From NCBI GenBank assembly GCA_015179025.1, contig WHUX01000004.1, positions 434,001 through 498,000 of the forward strand: a stretch of 64,000 bases of DNA, given 5' to 3'. Of this stretch, positions 10,837 through 21,676 are shown in pieces. Below the pieces are notes generated by a model. That model had not been told where the DNA came from and did no database searches. It worked only from the letters and a program-made list of their open reading frames with translations. Both the position numbers and the translations under genes were made by a program. The DNA is from Terfezia claveryi (taxonomy: Eukaryota; Ascomycota; Pezizomycetes; Pezizales; Pezizaceae). Numbering within the stretch: the first letter of the stretch is position 1; each line of letters opens with the position of its first letter.

Positions 10837-12011
10837 CACCGAAATACGGACCGGATGTAAATAATATGAGGGATGGGAATAAGTTGTAAGGTAGTGGATT
10901 TGACAGTGGAGGAAGTCGAGGGCACTAAGAAAAGATTTTGGGATATGTATTTATCGATATGAAAAGAATGGAAGCGATCCGCGGGTCCATCAGCGACTGT
11001 AGAAGCTTGTAGTATAGTACAAGTAGCATGAGGGATGGGCCATTGCATATTTTGATGCAACTAGAGTATAAACACCATTAATTAGAAGCAAGCCACTTCA
11101 TGCAAATTCGATTGTAAGTGCGCAGGAAAAATTACCCTCATGTTGTTGATGTTACCAGCGTAGTGTGGGACCCGGAAAAGTCCCACGCCAAGCGACCGGT
11201 GCCTGAAGATACTGTAAATACCCCGCTATTTACATCTGGACAGCTCTTGTCTTGGACAGCGCCTTTTCTTTTCGCACTAGGTGACAAGTAGTTGTATTCC
11301 CGGGGCGAATATTAGGTAGGCACAGCGGCAATAATCGAATTGGTGCCGGTGGAGGAGTGGATAGTCAGTTAGTCTTCTGTACTCCGTACGCTCCGCCTTA
11401 GCGTTCGGTTGTTTTGGATGGCACCCTGCCCCATATGACGCCCGGGTTTCATGATGCGGTTATGGGGGGAGTTGAGGACACATAAAGCAGTTCTGTTTGC
11501 AGTGAGCCATTGGGGCAATTAGATACCTAGTCGAATGCCTACATGTGCGGGGATCTTGTCTTGAAGCGTGGGAGGTGAGCAGGTGAGCAGGTAAACAGGT
11601 AAAGAAACATAATCCTACATATCCGTAACATCTTTACTCGTCTACGGTACGGTACATACAAGCTGCATCAGCAAACTGCATTATACATATCTGTACTCTT
11701 CCCACCTCCATCTGCGTCCCCACCACCACCAAAGCGAATCTTTTCCTTCCTCATCACCGTCCTCGCTCCTCTTATACCTTCAGAATCTTTGCGAGTGTGC
11801 CGTGTGCTTGACTGCGCCGAATTTGTTAGATTTTCCTTTATGGTTACGAGATCAGCGAGTCTATAACGATCACAAGAAGGAAGCGAGCTTAGTTACTTTC
11901 GAGCAACAGAGCAGAACCTTCGTAGCTATTGAGCTTGGTATATTCTACGATTTCGACAGTAGATTAGTTGAGTCGACGACGATAGGTCAAGATATCCATT
12001 GACTGGAAACA
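10837..12011. other. intergenic region between CBP3 and the L-lectin gene
   Basis: About 1.2 kb carrying the CBP3 3' end and the upstream region of the next gene. A pyrimidine-rich stretch at about 11697-11775 resembles a fungal core promoter. A 66-codon frame at 11802-12002 ends ten bases before the L-lectin start and may be leader sequence. No other gene is supported. Confidence 0.45.
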
Positions 12012-13733
12012 ATGAAGCGGTTTACCCTCTCCGTAGCAGCCATATGGCTTGTAACTACGATATCCACAGTCCTAGCTGAGTGGCAGGCTGATCCAAACTT
12101 CTCCATAGGTTTGAAGCAACCGTATGACTCCCTCCCTCCCCCAAATTTCCTCACTCCTCAGTTCACCAACTAACTTTTGTCGTTCACAGACTCTCCAGCG
12201 ATGGCTACCAAATGCCCGGCTGGACTGTCCTCGGGGTCTCCCAAGTGCTCCGAGACAGGGTCATCATGACCCCACCTTACCCCGGAAGCATGCGCTCTGC
12301 AATTTGGTCTGAGCATGCGAACCCATATAATGAGTGGAGTGCGGAGATCGACTTCAGAGCGAACGGGGAGGAGAGAAGTGGAGGGAGCTTTCACTTTTGG
12401 TATACAGCGGGCGGAGCCGGGTATCAGGGGACGGATAGTGTATATACAGCGAGGCCATGGGATGGGTTAGCAATTTTGGTGGATAAGTATGGAAGTTATG
12501 TATGTGTCTCAAATTTCATCCCCCAGAATGTGATTATGTGTATAGGTAGGTGCTGATAATTATGGACTCTAGGGTGGAAGTGTGAGAGGGTTCTTGAACG
12601 ATGGAAAGACAGATTACTCGATCCATCATAACATAGCCTCATTGGCGTTTGGTCACTGTGATTTCACCTACCGCAACCAAGGAACCCTATCAAAGCTAAA
12701 GATCACACATACAAACCAAGGATTGAAGGTCGAGGCTGATGGGCGAACTTGCTTCGAGACCAGGGATGTGAGTTCCCTCCTCCTTCCTCCATATCACTCG
12801 CCCAAGACTGACATTCCCCTGGTAGGTCCACCTTGGCGCAAGCAACTACTTCGGAGTCTCCGCCGCCTCCGCCGACTCCCCCGACAGTTTCGAACTCTTC
12901 AAATTCGCTATCTCCTCCCCCGAAGTCGGTCACCCTCAGATCCAGAACGACAAAGGCTCGGGTCAGGCCGTTGATCACGACGGGCATACACTAGGGAAAC
13001 ACTCCGATCACGTGAAGAACTCTCAGGAGGCAATCTCGAATGGAAAGCAGGAATTCCATGGGAAACTTCCACATGAGAAAGACTTTGAGGAGTGGAAGGA
13101 TGAGGTCCCGGATAAGCCGGCTAGCAGCTATAAGACTCAGGAAGAGCAGTTTAAGGATTTGCATGATAGGTTGACGGCGTTGGTATGTTCCCCCATTGAA
13201 ACATACGGGATGTGAGGAGTAGTGCGCTGATTTATAACGACAAACAGACCCATCATCTCGGCGCCATCCAAGTCCAAATCGGCAGTGTCTATGATAAAGT
13301 TGACGCTGTCAACCACCGACTGGACGACTTCCGCGAAGAATTCAGGCATACCCGTGTTCCTCGGGAACAAGTTGACCGTATGGAGGGTCGTCTGTACGTC
13401 TCCCCCTCCCTATTACATCCCCATAACATCCCCACCATACTAACCTCTCCTTATTTTCTTAGGTCTGCCGTGGAAAACATGATCCGCGAACTAGAAAAGG
13501 CTCTTCACACAAAAGATTACTCAAAGCACTTTGACAGCATCCACACTGCCCTGAGAGATCAGCATTCAAATCTGTTGTACGGGGTTCCGGAGTCGGTTGC
13601 TAATGCGGTGCATGAGAGGCATGGGAAGTTGACGTTGGTAGTGTGGCTTATACTGGGAGTACAGGTGATGTTAGTGGGTGGGTTTGTGTGGTATAAGAGG
13701 AGAAAGGGGATGATGCCAAAGAAATACTTGTAG
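12012..13733 (+). CDS. EMP47: L-type lectin cargo receptor, EMP46/EMP47 (ERGIC-53) type
   Basis: Type I membrane lectin that carries glycoproteins from ER to Golgi in COPII vesicles. Six exons (12012-12121, 12190-12499, 12573-12767, 12826-13182, 13248-13393, 13463-13733) give 462 residues, with all junctions in frame. Residues 1-22 form a signal peptide ending in TVLA. The legume-lectin fold follows: LSSDGYQMPGW, GSMRSAIWS, GGSFHFWYTAG, DGLAILVDKYG, GSVRGFLNDGKTDY, and GLKVEADGRTCFETRD. Next comes a charged coiled-coil stalk. One membrane helix (LTLVVWLILGVQVMLVGGFV) leads to a short basic tail ending in KKYL, a KKXX dilysine COPI retrieval signal. The order signal-lectin-stalk-TM-KKXX is diagnostic. 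EMP46 and EMP47 cannot be separated from this sequence alone. Confidence 0.93.
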
Positions 13734-14266
13734 AGAATGATGCTGCGGGGGGGTTTATACTTATGTTCTTTCTTTTTCTTGAGTGAATAAATGGGTGCAA
13801 GGGGTTGGGTTTGAGTTTTGTTTTCCTTTGAATTTTCCTAGTTGCATGTTCTTTTTTAGGGTTGCTTTACCTTTTTTTCTTGTGTATGTATGTATGGTAT
13901 GGTATGGTATGGCATGTGGTGGTGCATTTGGAGAGGAGAGGGATATGAAGGGGTGATAGTGAGAAATAGATATCATAAATATATCATAATGTCTCAATCA
14001 TCTACGAATTCAAGTATGATTGGAGCATCGGATGGCATGGGATAATCCTATCATTGTTTGGGAATTGTTGGTAGCATGAACACCATCAACCCTTGAGATG
14101 ATTTCAGCAATGCATGTCATGATTTTGATGATTGAAATTTACCAAGTGGGTACAAACAGTTTTGTATTATGCCACCTCATGCCCACACTACTAAAATGTG
14201 ATACCATGCTCCATCTATGAGTACACAGAATCCCCTCCCTCCGTTCCTTCCTTCATTTTCAAGAAT
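13734..14266. other. 3' region between convergent L-lectin and TTI1 genes
   Basis: No gene is supported. It carries a short GGTAT tandem tract at about 13894-13912 and T-rich 3' flanks. A plus-strand frame entering from 14217 is the complement of the TTI1 C-terminus and is not a gene. Confidence 0.5.
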
Positions 14267-17200
14267 TCAGGATAGCACCCCCGGAAACCTCACTCCCTGT
14301 ACCACCGGCCTACCTTCCTCCTCCTCATCCCCCTCCCCCTCCCCCTCCCCCTCCTCCATCTCCACCCTCACCCCACAATCCCCCCTCTGCCACCTCCTCC
14401 TTCTAATCTCCAACCACACCGCCTCCCTATTCACCCTCCTCATCGCTGTCAATAACTCCCCCCTCACTCCCCCCTCCCCCTCCCCCTTCCCCCCGGCAAT
14501 AGCAGCCTCGAGCTCATCACCAACAGCCTCAAGCATCTGGTCAAAGATCCCCTCGTCAAGTCTACATCCGCGACATATACACGCCAGCATCTCCAAGAGG
14601 GCTTGGTAGACCTGTTGCGTGAGGGAGTAAGTGCGTGTTGAGCCTTCATTATGGCTATTTACCACTGCAGAAGTATTGGGAGCGAAAGTAGAATGAGGTT
14701 TGACTCCCCTTTCCCTCTCAGCCTGCGCTTTCACATGTTTCAGTAGCCCATGTAACCCTTCTTCCCCCCTCTGCCCCACCCCATCCCCTCCTCCATGGGT
14801 CCACGCCTCATTCACCCTCGAACTAATAAACTCCCCTGCCCCGCTAGCAGCTAACCTTCCCACCGTCCTCGCCGCGCCCACCACCACCCCAGCCTCGCTA
14901 TCAAACAACCTCCCCACCAGCCCCGGCCAAACTTCATTCACGACCGGTAACCACTCTTTCTCATCACTCTCCAAGGCTTTAGTCGAAGCTGCGATCAGGT
15001 GTACTAATTGGATCCGTAAGGCTGGAGAGGGGTGGGTGAGGAGGTGCTGTGTTAGCTTAGTAATTTTTTGGAGAAGTCTATATGTTGGCGATGGTTCGTG
15101 TGGAGGGAGGTCTACAGTTGATTGGGGAGACTCGTCGAAGCCCATGTCGCCATTGAGGTATGCCTCCGGGTCAAATTTCTGGTCTGATTTTGACCCCCCC
15201 CAGGGTGCGTGTGGTGTAGGCCCGCTCGGGGATGGTTGTGAATCTTCCCATTTTTTTCTTTTCCTTTTGTCCTCTTCATCTTTAAACCTCTCAACCAGCT
15301 CCTTCGGACTTAGCCCCCGTTTCTTCTCTTGCACCGTCTGTGCAGCTTCAATCTGTCCCACATTCCCAGCCTCTTCCTCCGCTCCCACGGCCACAATCTC
15401 CCCCAATACCCCCACCAACCCCGTGCACATCCTCTCATACCCATGATACGCCCCAAGAGCCCCAACCACTCCCTCCACCAAATCATCTAAAAACGGCAGC
15501 ACTCTCTGCCCGGCCAACCTTACCACCATCCCCAGCACCTTCGGCGCCTGCGGGGAAATATCAAACGTATTCAATTTCAGCGCTAGGGAATTAATAAGAT
15601 AATCTACATTATCCAATATCATCTCTTGTGGTGACTCATACCCGCAGTGTAGTGAGATATTGTTGATCGTCACAACCACGTGGTTCGCAATTGTCGGAGA
15701 GGGCGAACCAAGGAGGTGGATAAGCGGGTAGAGGGTGTCTACTAGTTCACTTTTAAAGTGTGATTTTTGTGTCGATGCGATATGGGAGAGGGATTCTAGG
15801 GCGAGGCAGGTGATTAGTATAGATGTAGGTGAGTCGAGCTGTGGGAGGTATGCAGTTGCGGAGGTAGTATCAGTTAATATCCCGTGGGCGACAGAGTATA
15901 ATTCTTGTGTGAGCCCATCTCCGGAATCACCTAGATCGATATCGAGGCTTAACCATTCCCCCACCTGGGAAGCGGAGGAGCGGAGGAGATTAAGCGCCAT
16001 CCAGAGCGACACAGGATCTCCATCTCGCGCGTCTCGGATATAGGTATTCGCCAATGTAGTAACCGTTTCCGACGAGATAGCACCAATAGTAGAGAGGAGT
16101 TCCTTCAAGGAAGTGATAGTCTCCTTTTGCGTTCGGTGGCCAAGAATGAGTTCAGGGTAACTCGCCTCCCCCACACCCGTTTTCTGTAATGCGCGTAAAC
16201 CCCCCTCGCCCATCGATCCATGAATCTCAATCCCCACGCCATCCGCTTTAGAAAAAGCCTTCGTAGCTTCCAGGCTATCCCTAATATTCTGCGCAACCAT
16301 ATCAATCAATACCTCACTCCCCCCACCCATTGTACTTAGCATCTTCAATCCCGCACTAACTCTCTCCACGACTTTCGTTTTCAGGTCTTCATCTGGCCCA
16401 GACATGACTCTTGGGAGAGATAATATCCACCCATGGAGGCTCTGCTGAAGTATCTCACTAATCTTTTGATTCGTGACCATAAGGATTTGAAGAGTATATC
16501 CCGCGTGGGAGGCGAGTAGGGGATCTTGGTCGCCAGAGAGAATTACGAGGGTATCAACGATGAGAGCGTAGCCTTCGCTTGCGGAGAGCGACTTTGTACA
16601 AGTTGAAAGAAGATTCTCGCAGAGGTTGGCTGCTGCGCGTCGAACGGTATATTTCGGGTGGGCGCGAGTGCGGATTAGGATGTGCTCAAGAGCGAGTTTG
16701 ACTTGCGTTGAGGTGGCGGTGAACCATGATGAGCTTCGGGTGATTTTTAATCCCCTTGCAGTTGTATTAGAGATGGAGGGGAGGCAGTTGATGGAGGAGT
16801 CGCCTAAGACAGTAGAGAGGATGTGTGAAAGGAGGCCGAGGGAGGAGGAGAGGATGTAATGTGACCTGCGGGTCATTTTGCTCTGCGGAGCGAGGACTTT
16901 TGAGAGCTGCGAGACGACGCCGGGGAGGAATGATGCGAGAACATCTTTGTCTTTAATGAGGCCCTTTATCAGGACAGTTAGAGCGTCTAACGACGCCTTC
17001 CCCAGATCCACCACATCCGTACTCTGAAGTAAAACTTCTAGCAGCGTCGTGATCAAGTGCCCAATTTCCGGAAGATTCTGATCCTCCGTCAACAACCCCC
17101 AAGTCAAAGGCGACATTACCATTGCCCGGAATAACCCTGCAAGCACTTCACATCCGGCAATCTTGACCTCTTCACTCGGCACCCTCGGCACCCCCGGCTG

Positions 17201-17684
17201 CCCACCTCCTGCCTGAGGCCCACCAACAATAAATGTCGCCAGAATCATCAACTGCTTCGCCAATTCTTTCGGGACACCCACTCTCCAACATGTCTCAACC
17301 TGGACTTTTACTATCTGCAGCGCAAGCTCGACTACCTGATCCGAGAAGGCTTGATGTTGCCGAAAGACATGGCTGAGGGGGAAGAAGATGTAATCCCCCA
17401 CAGCTTCATTTAGAGCATGCGGAGTGGAATCTGCAATACCTCGGACAGTGGCGAGGAGATCTCGCAGGGAGATATAAAGGTCGCGGTTTGTCGAGGCTGG
17501 CGTGGAGGAGCTTTGCGATGAGAGGGCGAGCTGGCAGACAACTATGCAGTGGGGTTTGAGCTAGAGCGTTGGGGGGGGTAATGTTAGGACCATACGTACA
17601 TCACCACAGCTGGGGTGCTTGACATGCCTGAACGAATGCAGCCCTGTAATCAGATTCGAGGGCTGTGATTGTAGATTGGTTCAT
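14267..17684 (-). CDS. TTI1: TEL2-interacting protein 1 (Tti1), HEAT-repeat PIKK chaperone
   Basis: Tti1, with Tel2 and Tti2 (TTT complex), hands newly made PI3K-like kinases (Tor, ATM/Tel1, ATR/Mec1) to Hsp90. The main exon, about 1,096 codons from 17555 to 14267, reads LKPHCIVVCQLALSS, then VGDYIFFPLSHVF, corresponding to the family's N-terminal LRPVCVQL and LQQYILFPL blocks. Repeated amphipathic HEAT helices follow. Toward the C-terminus are a charged linker (KRGLSPKELVERFKDEEDKR) and the block YSLTQQVYQALLEMLACICR. The first coding exon probably starts at the ATG at 17684 (MNQSTITALESDYRAAF). The donor is unclear: GTTCAG at about 17633 restores the frame to the clear acceptor CTCTAG ending at 17556 but is non-canonical. 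The extreme C-terminus is acidic and Gly/Glu-rich. It shares an upstream region with CTK3. Confidence 0.85.
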
Positions 17685-18301
17685 ATTGGCATGAGCCTTA
17701 CATATTGGTGTATATTGGTGTTTGCTGCAGGTTGCAATTCAGTGGCGGGGTGATTGCCAAGAACAAATGGAATATAACCAAGTACAGAGTACTATGGAGT
17801 TCGTATACAGCATACTGTACCGGTACCTCCCAATCAACACTATAAAGACCTCTGGACGCAGAGAAAGAACAGTGGACTGCGTAGCGAACAGAAAAACGAT
17901 CTCTAACCTATAGATTCGTTAGGTTGGACATTGCGATTCTCTCCATTTCTCCCTTGCTCCGGTTTCTGTTTTCCCAGGGTTCAAGGATGGGGGGGGGGAT
18001 GGAGGAGATATGTGACCGAGGTACAGTACATATTTCACAGACACGGGAGACACCCGAAGATCTTAAAGATACCCAGTATATAATAGGTGGCTTTAGAGTG
18101 TATTTCTTATCATTATTCCCCCGAGGTGTATTATTTTATGTGCGGATGTGAGATTTATACATCGATGACCCACAGTCGCTGTCCCGTTATCGATAACAGG
18201 GCAGTTGAGATCCCTCCCGGCCATAACAAGTGCATACAGTTCATCCACCATCCATCCATCCATCCATCCATCCAGCAGCGACTTCGAAGACATCGATCGC
18301 A
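17685..18301. promoter_or_regulatory. shared upstream region of TTI1 and CTK3 with CCAT repeats
   Basis: Divergent intergenic region of about 0.6 kb. A perfect CCAT/ATCC tandem tract at 18246-18274 lies about 30 bases before the CTK3 start and is probably in its 5' leader. No other gene-like frame is credible here. Confidence 0.5.
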
Positions 18302-19708
18302 ATGGATGCCTTCGAAGCCCGCCTCCAGTTCACTGCCCGCCTATCCCGCCTCGGTGCAGGCCAGCAAGCAGCCCGCTCCTGTGCACAGTTCGCGCTGAAG
18401 CACAAGGAATTCCACGAGGATTTGCATTCCTGCATTCTCGAGCAGTTAGCTACCGTGCGTTCACGTTGCCCTGAACATATGCCACCACCATTGCGTTGAT
18501 ATATATACCCATATACCCACAGGGAAAGAAAAAAATATGAAACAGTGTGCATTGCGATTGCTCTACATATATCCCACTATCCATCCCATACTATGTCCCA
18601 TCTCCATACATATTTTTCATGTATTTCCAATGATCCTAACGCGCGCCTCATGCCAGGTCCCCATGAACACCCGCGTCAACCTCCTCTACTTCATCGAAGT
18701 CCTCTGCGAGCAAGGCTCCAAAACCGGCTTCGATGGCTACACCAACATGGTTCGGAAGGACCTCCTCCCTATCTTCGAGTTTGTCGCTCCTGCAGATGGA
18801 TCTGGTGTTGCGAATGTTGGGACAGCTCGGCGGGTGTGCTTACCCCCCCACAAACAGCCACCCACATTCCACTATTTACTTATAACTAGACGGGCGGGCA
18901 TAGGCTCTAGGCAACCTCCTCGAAAAGAACGTCATCGACCAAGAAACAAAGGACACAGTGGATAAGCTATTATCCGAACGGGAGGCCGAGAGTGAAGCGT
19001 ACGTCCCCCCATCCTACAGCCCAGCCAATTAAAATACTAACTTATACCCCAGCGTCATAACCCCCTCCTTCCACGACGACTCCACCCAAAAACGCAAATT
19101 CGACGAAAAAACCATCAACCAGCGTATGAACGAGGACCGAGAACGCGTACCTCCCCCCGCCGTGCTTCGTCTATTCCCTCTTCCCCCAAATATTCTCACA
19201 AGCCAACTAACTCACGATAGCATAAACGTCTCCGAGAATCCATCTGGGCCATCTCCCCCCCTACCCCCGAGGCCAACCCCGAACACGATCTCTCTTTCGA
19301 AACGACTAGTGACCTTGGGGATGACGATATCGAGATTATGAAGGAGGAGCAGGATACCGCTAAGGCAAGTGTGGTATATTAAAAAATTAAAACGGTTGCT
19401 GTCTTTTTTTTTAAATATTATAATTGGATGGGATTATGGTTATTATCGGGGTTGTTAATCTAATATAATGGCTATTATATCTATATAAATAGATGAGGGA
19501 GGAAAGGGGTGTGGGGTGTGGGGTGTGGGGTGTGGGGTGTTTTAAAGGAAAGAATAATGCTAACATCCCTCCCCCACCGGACCCGGGGGAGATGAAGGAG
19601 TCCCGTGATATAGAAGAGCACATCCGTACCATGCGAGCTCTGTGGATGGACATCGCGTTGAAGTTGCCGACATGGGATACCGGATTCGAAATCACTTCCC
19701 ATTTTTAA
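18302..19708 (+). CDS. CTK3: CTD kinase subunit gamma (Ctk3)
   Basis: Regulatory subunit of the CTDK-I complex, which phosphorylates Ser2 of the RNA polymerase II C-terminal domain. Exons: 18302-18454, 18657-18833, 18904-18998, 19053-19146, 19221-19364 and a final exon ending at 19708. The N-terminal CID-like domain reads MDAFEARLQFTARLSRLGA, LHSCILEQLATVPMNTRVN, LLYFIEVLCEQGSKTG and FEFVAPADGSGVANVGTARR. The C-terminal block HKRLRESIWAI is followed by ETTSDLGDDDIEI, then EHIRTMRALWMDI in the last exon. The fifth donor appears to be GC (AAG then GCAAGT). The acceptor of the last exon is unresolved because the region has a GTGTGGG tandem tract and several AGs. The first five exons are firm. 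Confidence 0.87.
19506..19540. repeat. GGTGTG/GGGGTGT tandem tract
   Basis: Five near-perfect units of GGGGTGT-type sequence lie in or next to the last CTK3 intron. They obscure the final acceptor site. Confidence 0.85.
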
Positions 19709-20000
19709 CCTGAGTGAGATTGGGTTGTAATGATATTTTTTTGTTTCTGCTGTTTTTTCTTTTCCCTGTTTTTCAGAAAAAAGAAAAAAAATAGGTCTAT
19801 AGCTAAAGATCAAGATATAATGCACAATGTCTACCCAGTTAACTTCAACACCAACAACTATACATACCTCTTGCATCCTCAGCTGTAATCAGCTCTCTGC
19901 CAACTCAAACCTCCCATCGTATATTTGTACAAAATTGCGCCCCCCCCAAAAAAGAAAGCATGCCCCATCCTACAAACAAACTCCCCACTCACCCATACCC
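19709..20000. other. 3' region between convergent CTK3 and bL12m
   Basis: About 290 bases, A/T-rich and C-rich low-complexity sequence. No gene is supported. Confidence 0.5.
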
Positions 20001-20640
20001 TTACTCCAATACCACCTCAGCCCCCAAATCCTTCATAAGCTTTTGCAACTTCTCCGCCTCGTCCTTCGTCAACCCCTCCTTCAACATCTTAGGCGCCGCC
20101 TCCACAAACTTCTTCGAATCCACCAAACTCAACCCCAGTAAACTCTTCACCTCCTTAATAACCTTCGGCTTCGAAGCAGTCTCGAACTTCATGAGTCTAA
20201 CGTTAAACATAGTCTTCTCCTCGACAGGCTCCTCCGCTACCTCTTCTGCCGGGGCGGCTGCGGCGCCGCCGGGGGCGGAAGGAGCGATGCCGGCGGAGAA
20301 GGAGGCGAGGGCCATGTCGGGGATGTTGAGGCGGGACTAGAGCGAGCATTACAATTAGTATAGTGAAACAGCAATTGCGGGGTTATTAGATGGTTGTGGA
20401 TAGTGGGTGGATGTGGGGGGGTTGGGGGGGATTAACAAAACCCACCTTCAACAACGCCACCAAATCCGCCGTCTCCAACAACGTCAACTTCGAAATCCTA
20501 TCCACAATCTCCCCAATCTTGGGATCCGCCGCAGGGGCCGTACTCTGCCATCGTCTCGCTATTATCGGGACTACAGTGGAGGTGGATCTCTTCGCCGCCG
20601 TAGCAACAGCCAAGCGGGCGGATCGTGCTGTGAAGGACAT
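20001..20640 (-). CDS. MNP1: Mitochondrial large-subunit ribosomal protein bL12m
   Basis: Mitochondrial L7/L12, the ribosomal stalk protein that recruits translation GTPases. Two exons (20640-20446 and 20336-20001) around a GT-AG intron (20445-20337) give 176 residues. The start MSFTARSARLAVATAAKRST is an Arg/Ala/Ser-rich presequence. The dimerisation region IVDRISKLTLLETADLVALL is followed by an Ala/Pro/Gly hinge. The C-terminal fold reads EKTMFNVRLMKFETASKPKV, IKEVKSLLGLSLVDSKKFVE and LTKDEAEKLQKLMKDLGAEV, ending VLE. The family normally shows IKxVR and GLKEAK motifs; here they are IKEVKSLLGLSLVDSKK. The gene symbol is the yeast name. Start and splice are unambiguous. Confidence 0.93.
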
Positions 20641-21136
20641 TCTTTGCTGATTCGAACTTGGAGGGGAGGGGTTTGTGCCGGGTTCAATTGAAGCTCCAGT
20701 CGTTCCAGTACAAGTTGAATCTAACCAATCCGCAATTGGCGGAACCGAAATTTTGGGCCGCCATTGGTTGGATATGCGTGATTATATAATCTTCGTCATT
20801 CAGGTTGTAGGCACGTGATGTACATTGGTTGCTTATTGCGCTATCGGTACTTAGGTAGAGGTTAGTCTAGCGGAGAACCGTTTGTTTCAAATCCGGCCAG
20901 GTCTAGTCTGGTTTCAGTCTGGCCTTCTGATTTGTCGAATCGCAATGGGGTTAGACGACACTGGCCCTTGCCAATTTGGGTAGTTCAGAATATGGGGATG
21001 CTCTAGATTTGTGCGTCTACAAATCACATCTTCCTGTCACAATTTATGTATAAATGTTCACATAGCTAAGTACCCACATACCGAGCCCACTAGACAGAGA
21101 ACGTGGCCCAGGAGCTCAAAACCGAAAGAAGAAAGC

Positions 21137-21160
21137 AAAAAAAAAAAAAAAAAAAAAAAA
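21137..21160 (+). repeat. A24 homopolymer
   Basis: Uninterrupted run of about 24 A downstream of the small coiled-coil gene's 3' end. It could be a retroposon tail or simple slippage. No duplicated flank was recognised. Confidence 0.8.
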
Positions 21161-21268
21161 CAATAATATTTGACAACATCAACATGAAAAACCTGATGCA
21201 ATTATACCCTTCAGTATCAATCATGCTTTTCTCACCCACAACACCCGATATGAAATTGCTAAGAATGC

Positions 21269-21676
21269 TCAGCCCAAAAACTGCTGCAGAAAAATTGCCT
21301 GCTGTCTCGCCTTGTCATGCTCGCTCAACTGGCAGGGCCCAGCACGCAACGCCTCAACAATCTCATCCATCTCCGCCTTGGCATGCTCGCTCTTCGTCGC
21401 CATATCCTGCATCGTCTTGAGCATCTTCGCATTCAGACAATTGAGACGCTCAATTTCTTTGCTTAGCCTCTCAATTTCTTTGCTCAGCCTCTCTCGTTCG
21501 TGAGTCTCACGCTCTTGATCGTTCTGCCTGTCGAAATATTCTTCGTCGTAAGGCCAGTATCTCTCGATTGCCGTGCGAACGTCCTTGAGTTCGAAAAAAT
21601 CGACGAGATTGATCATTTCGTTTCTTGTTGGAGCGGATTCGAAGGTGGGGGGGGATGACCGGGTACCGGAGGCCAT
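21269..21676 (-). CDS. small coiled-coil protein, function unknown
   Basis: A 135-codon single-exon frame on the minus strand. The ATG lies in a strong context (CACCATGG). The N-terminal 30 residues are Ser/Thr/Pro-rich. Then comes NLVDFFELKDVRTAIERYWP, a compact acidic segment. A charged coiled coil follows from about residue 53 (ERETHERERLSKEIERL) in which the heptad RLSKEIE is repeated by a 21-bp tandem duplication at about 21450-21497. The C-terminus is FLQQFLG. I recognise no family. Coding bias, strong start context and the amphipathic repeat favour a real gene over chance. It could equally be a fragment of a larger former gene. About 0.6 kb separates it from bL12m, which has the same strand. 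Confidence 0.5.
   Translation of the reverse strand: MASGTRSSPPTFESAPTRNEMINLVDFFELKDVRTAIERYWPYDEEYFDRQNDQERETHERERLSKEIERLSKEIERLNCLNAKMLKTMQDMATKSEHAKAEMDEIVEALRAGPCQLSEHDKARQQAIFLQQFLG

Noticed and set aside
14700..15446. 248-codon plus-strand frame
   Set aside because: Antisense shadow of the TTI1 coding region, which has clear family motifs on the minus strand.
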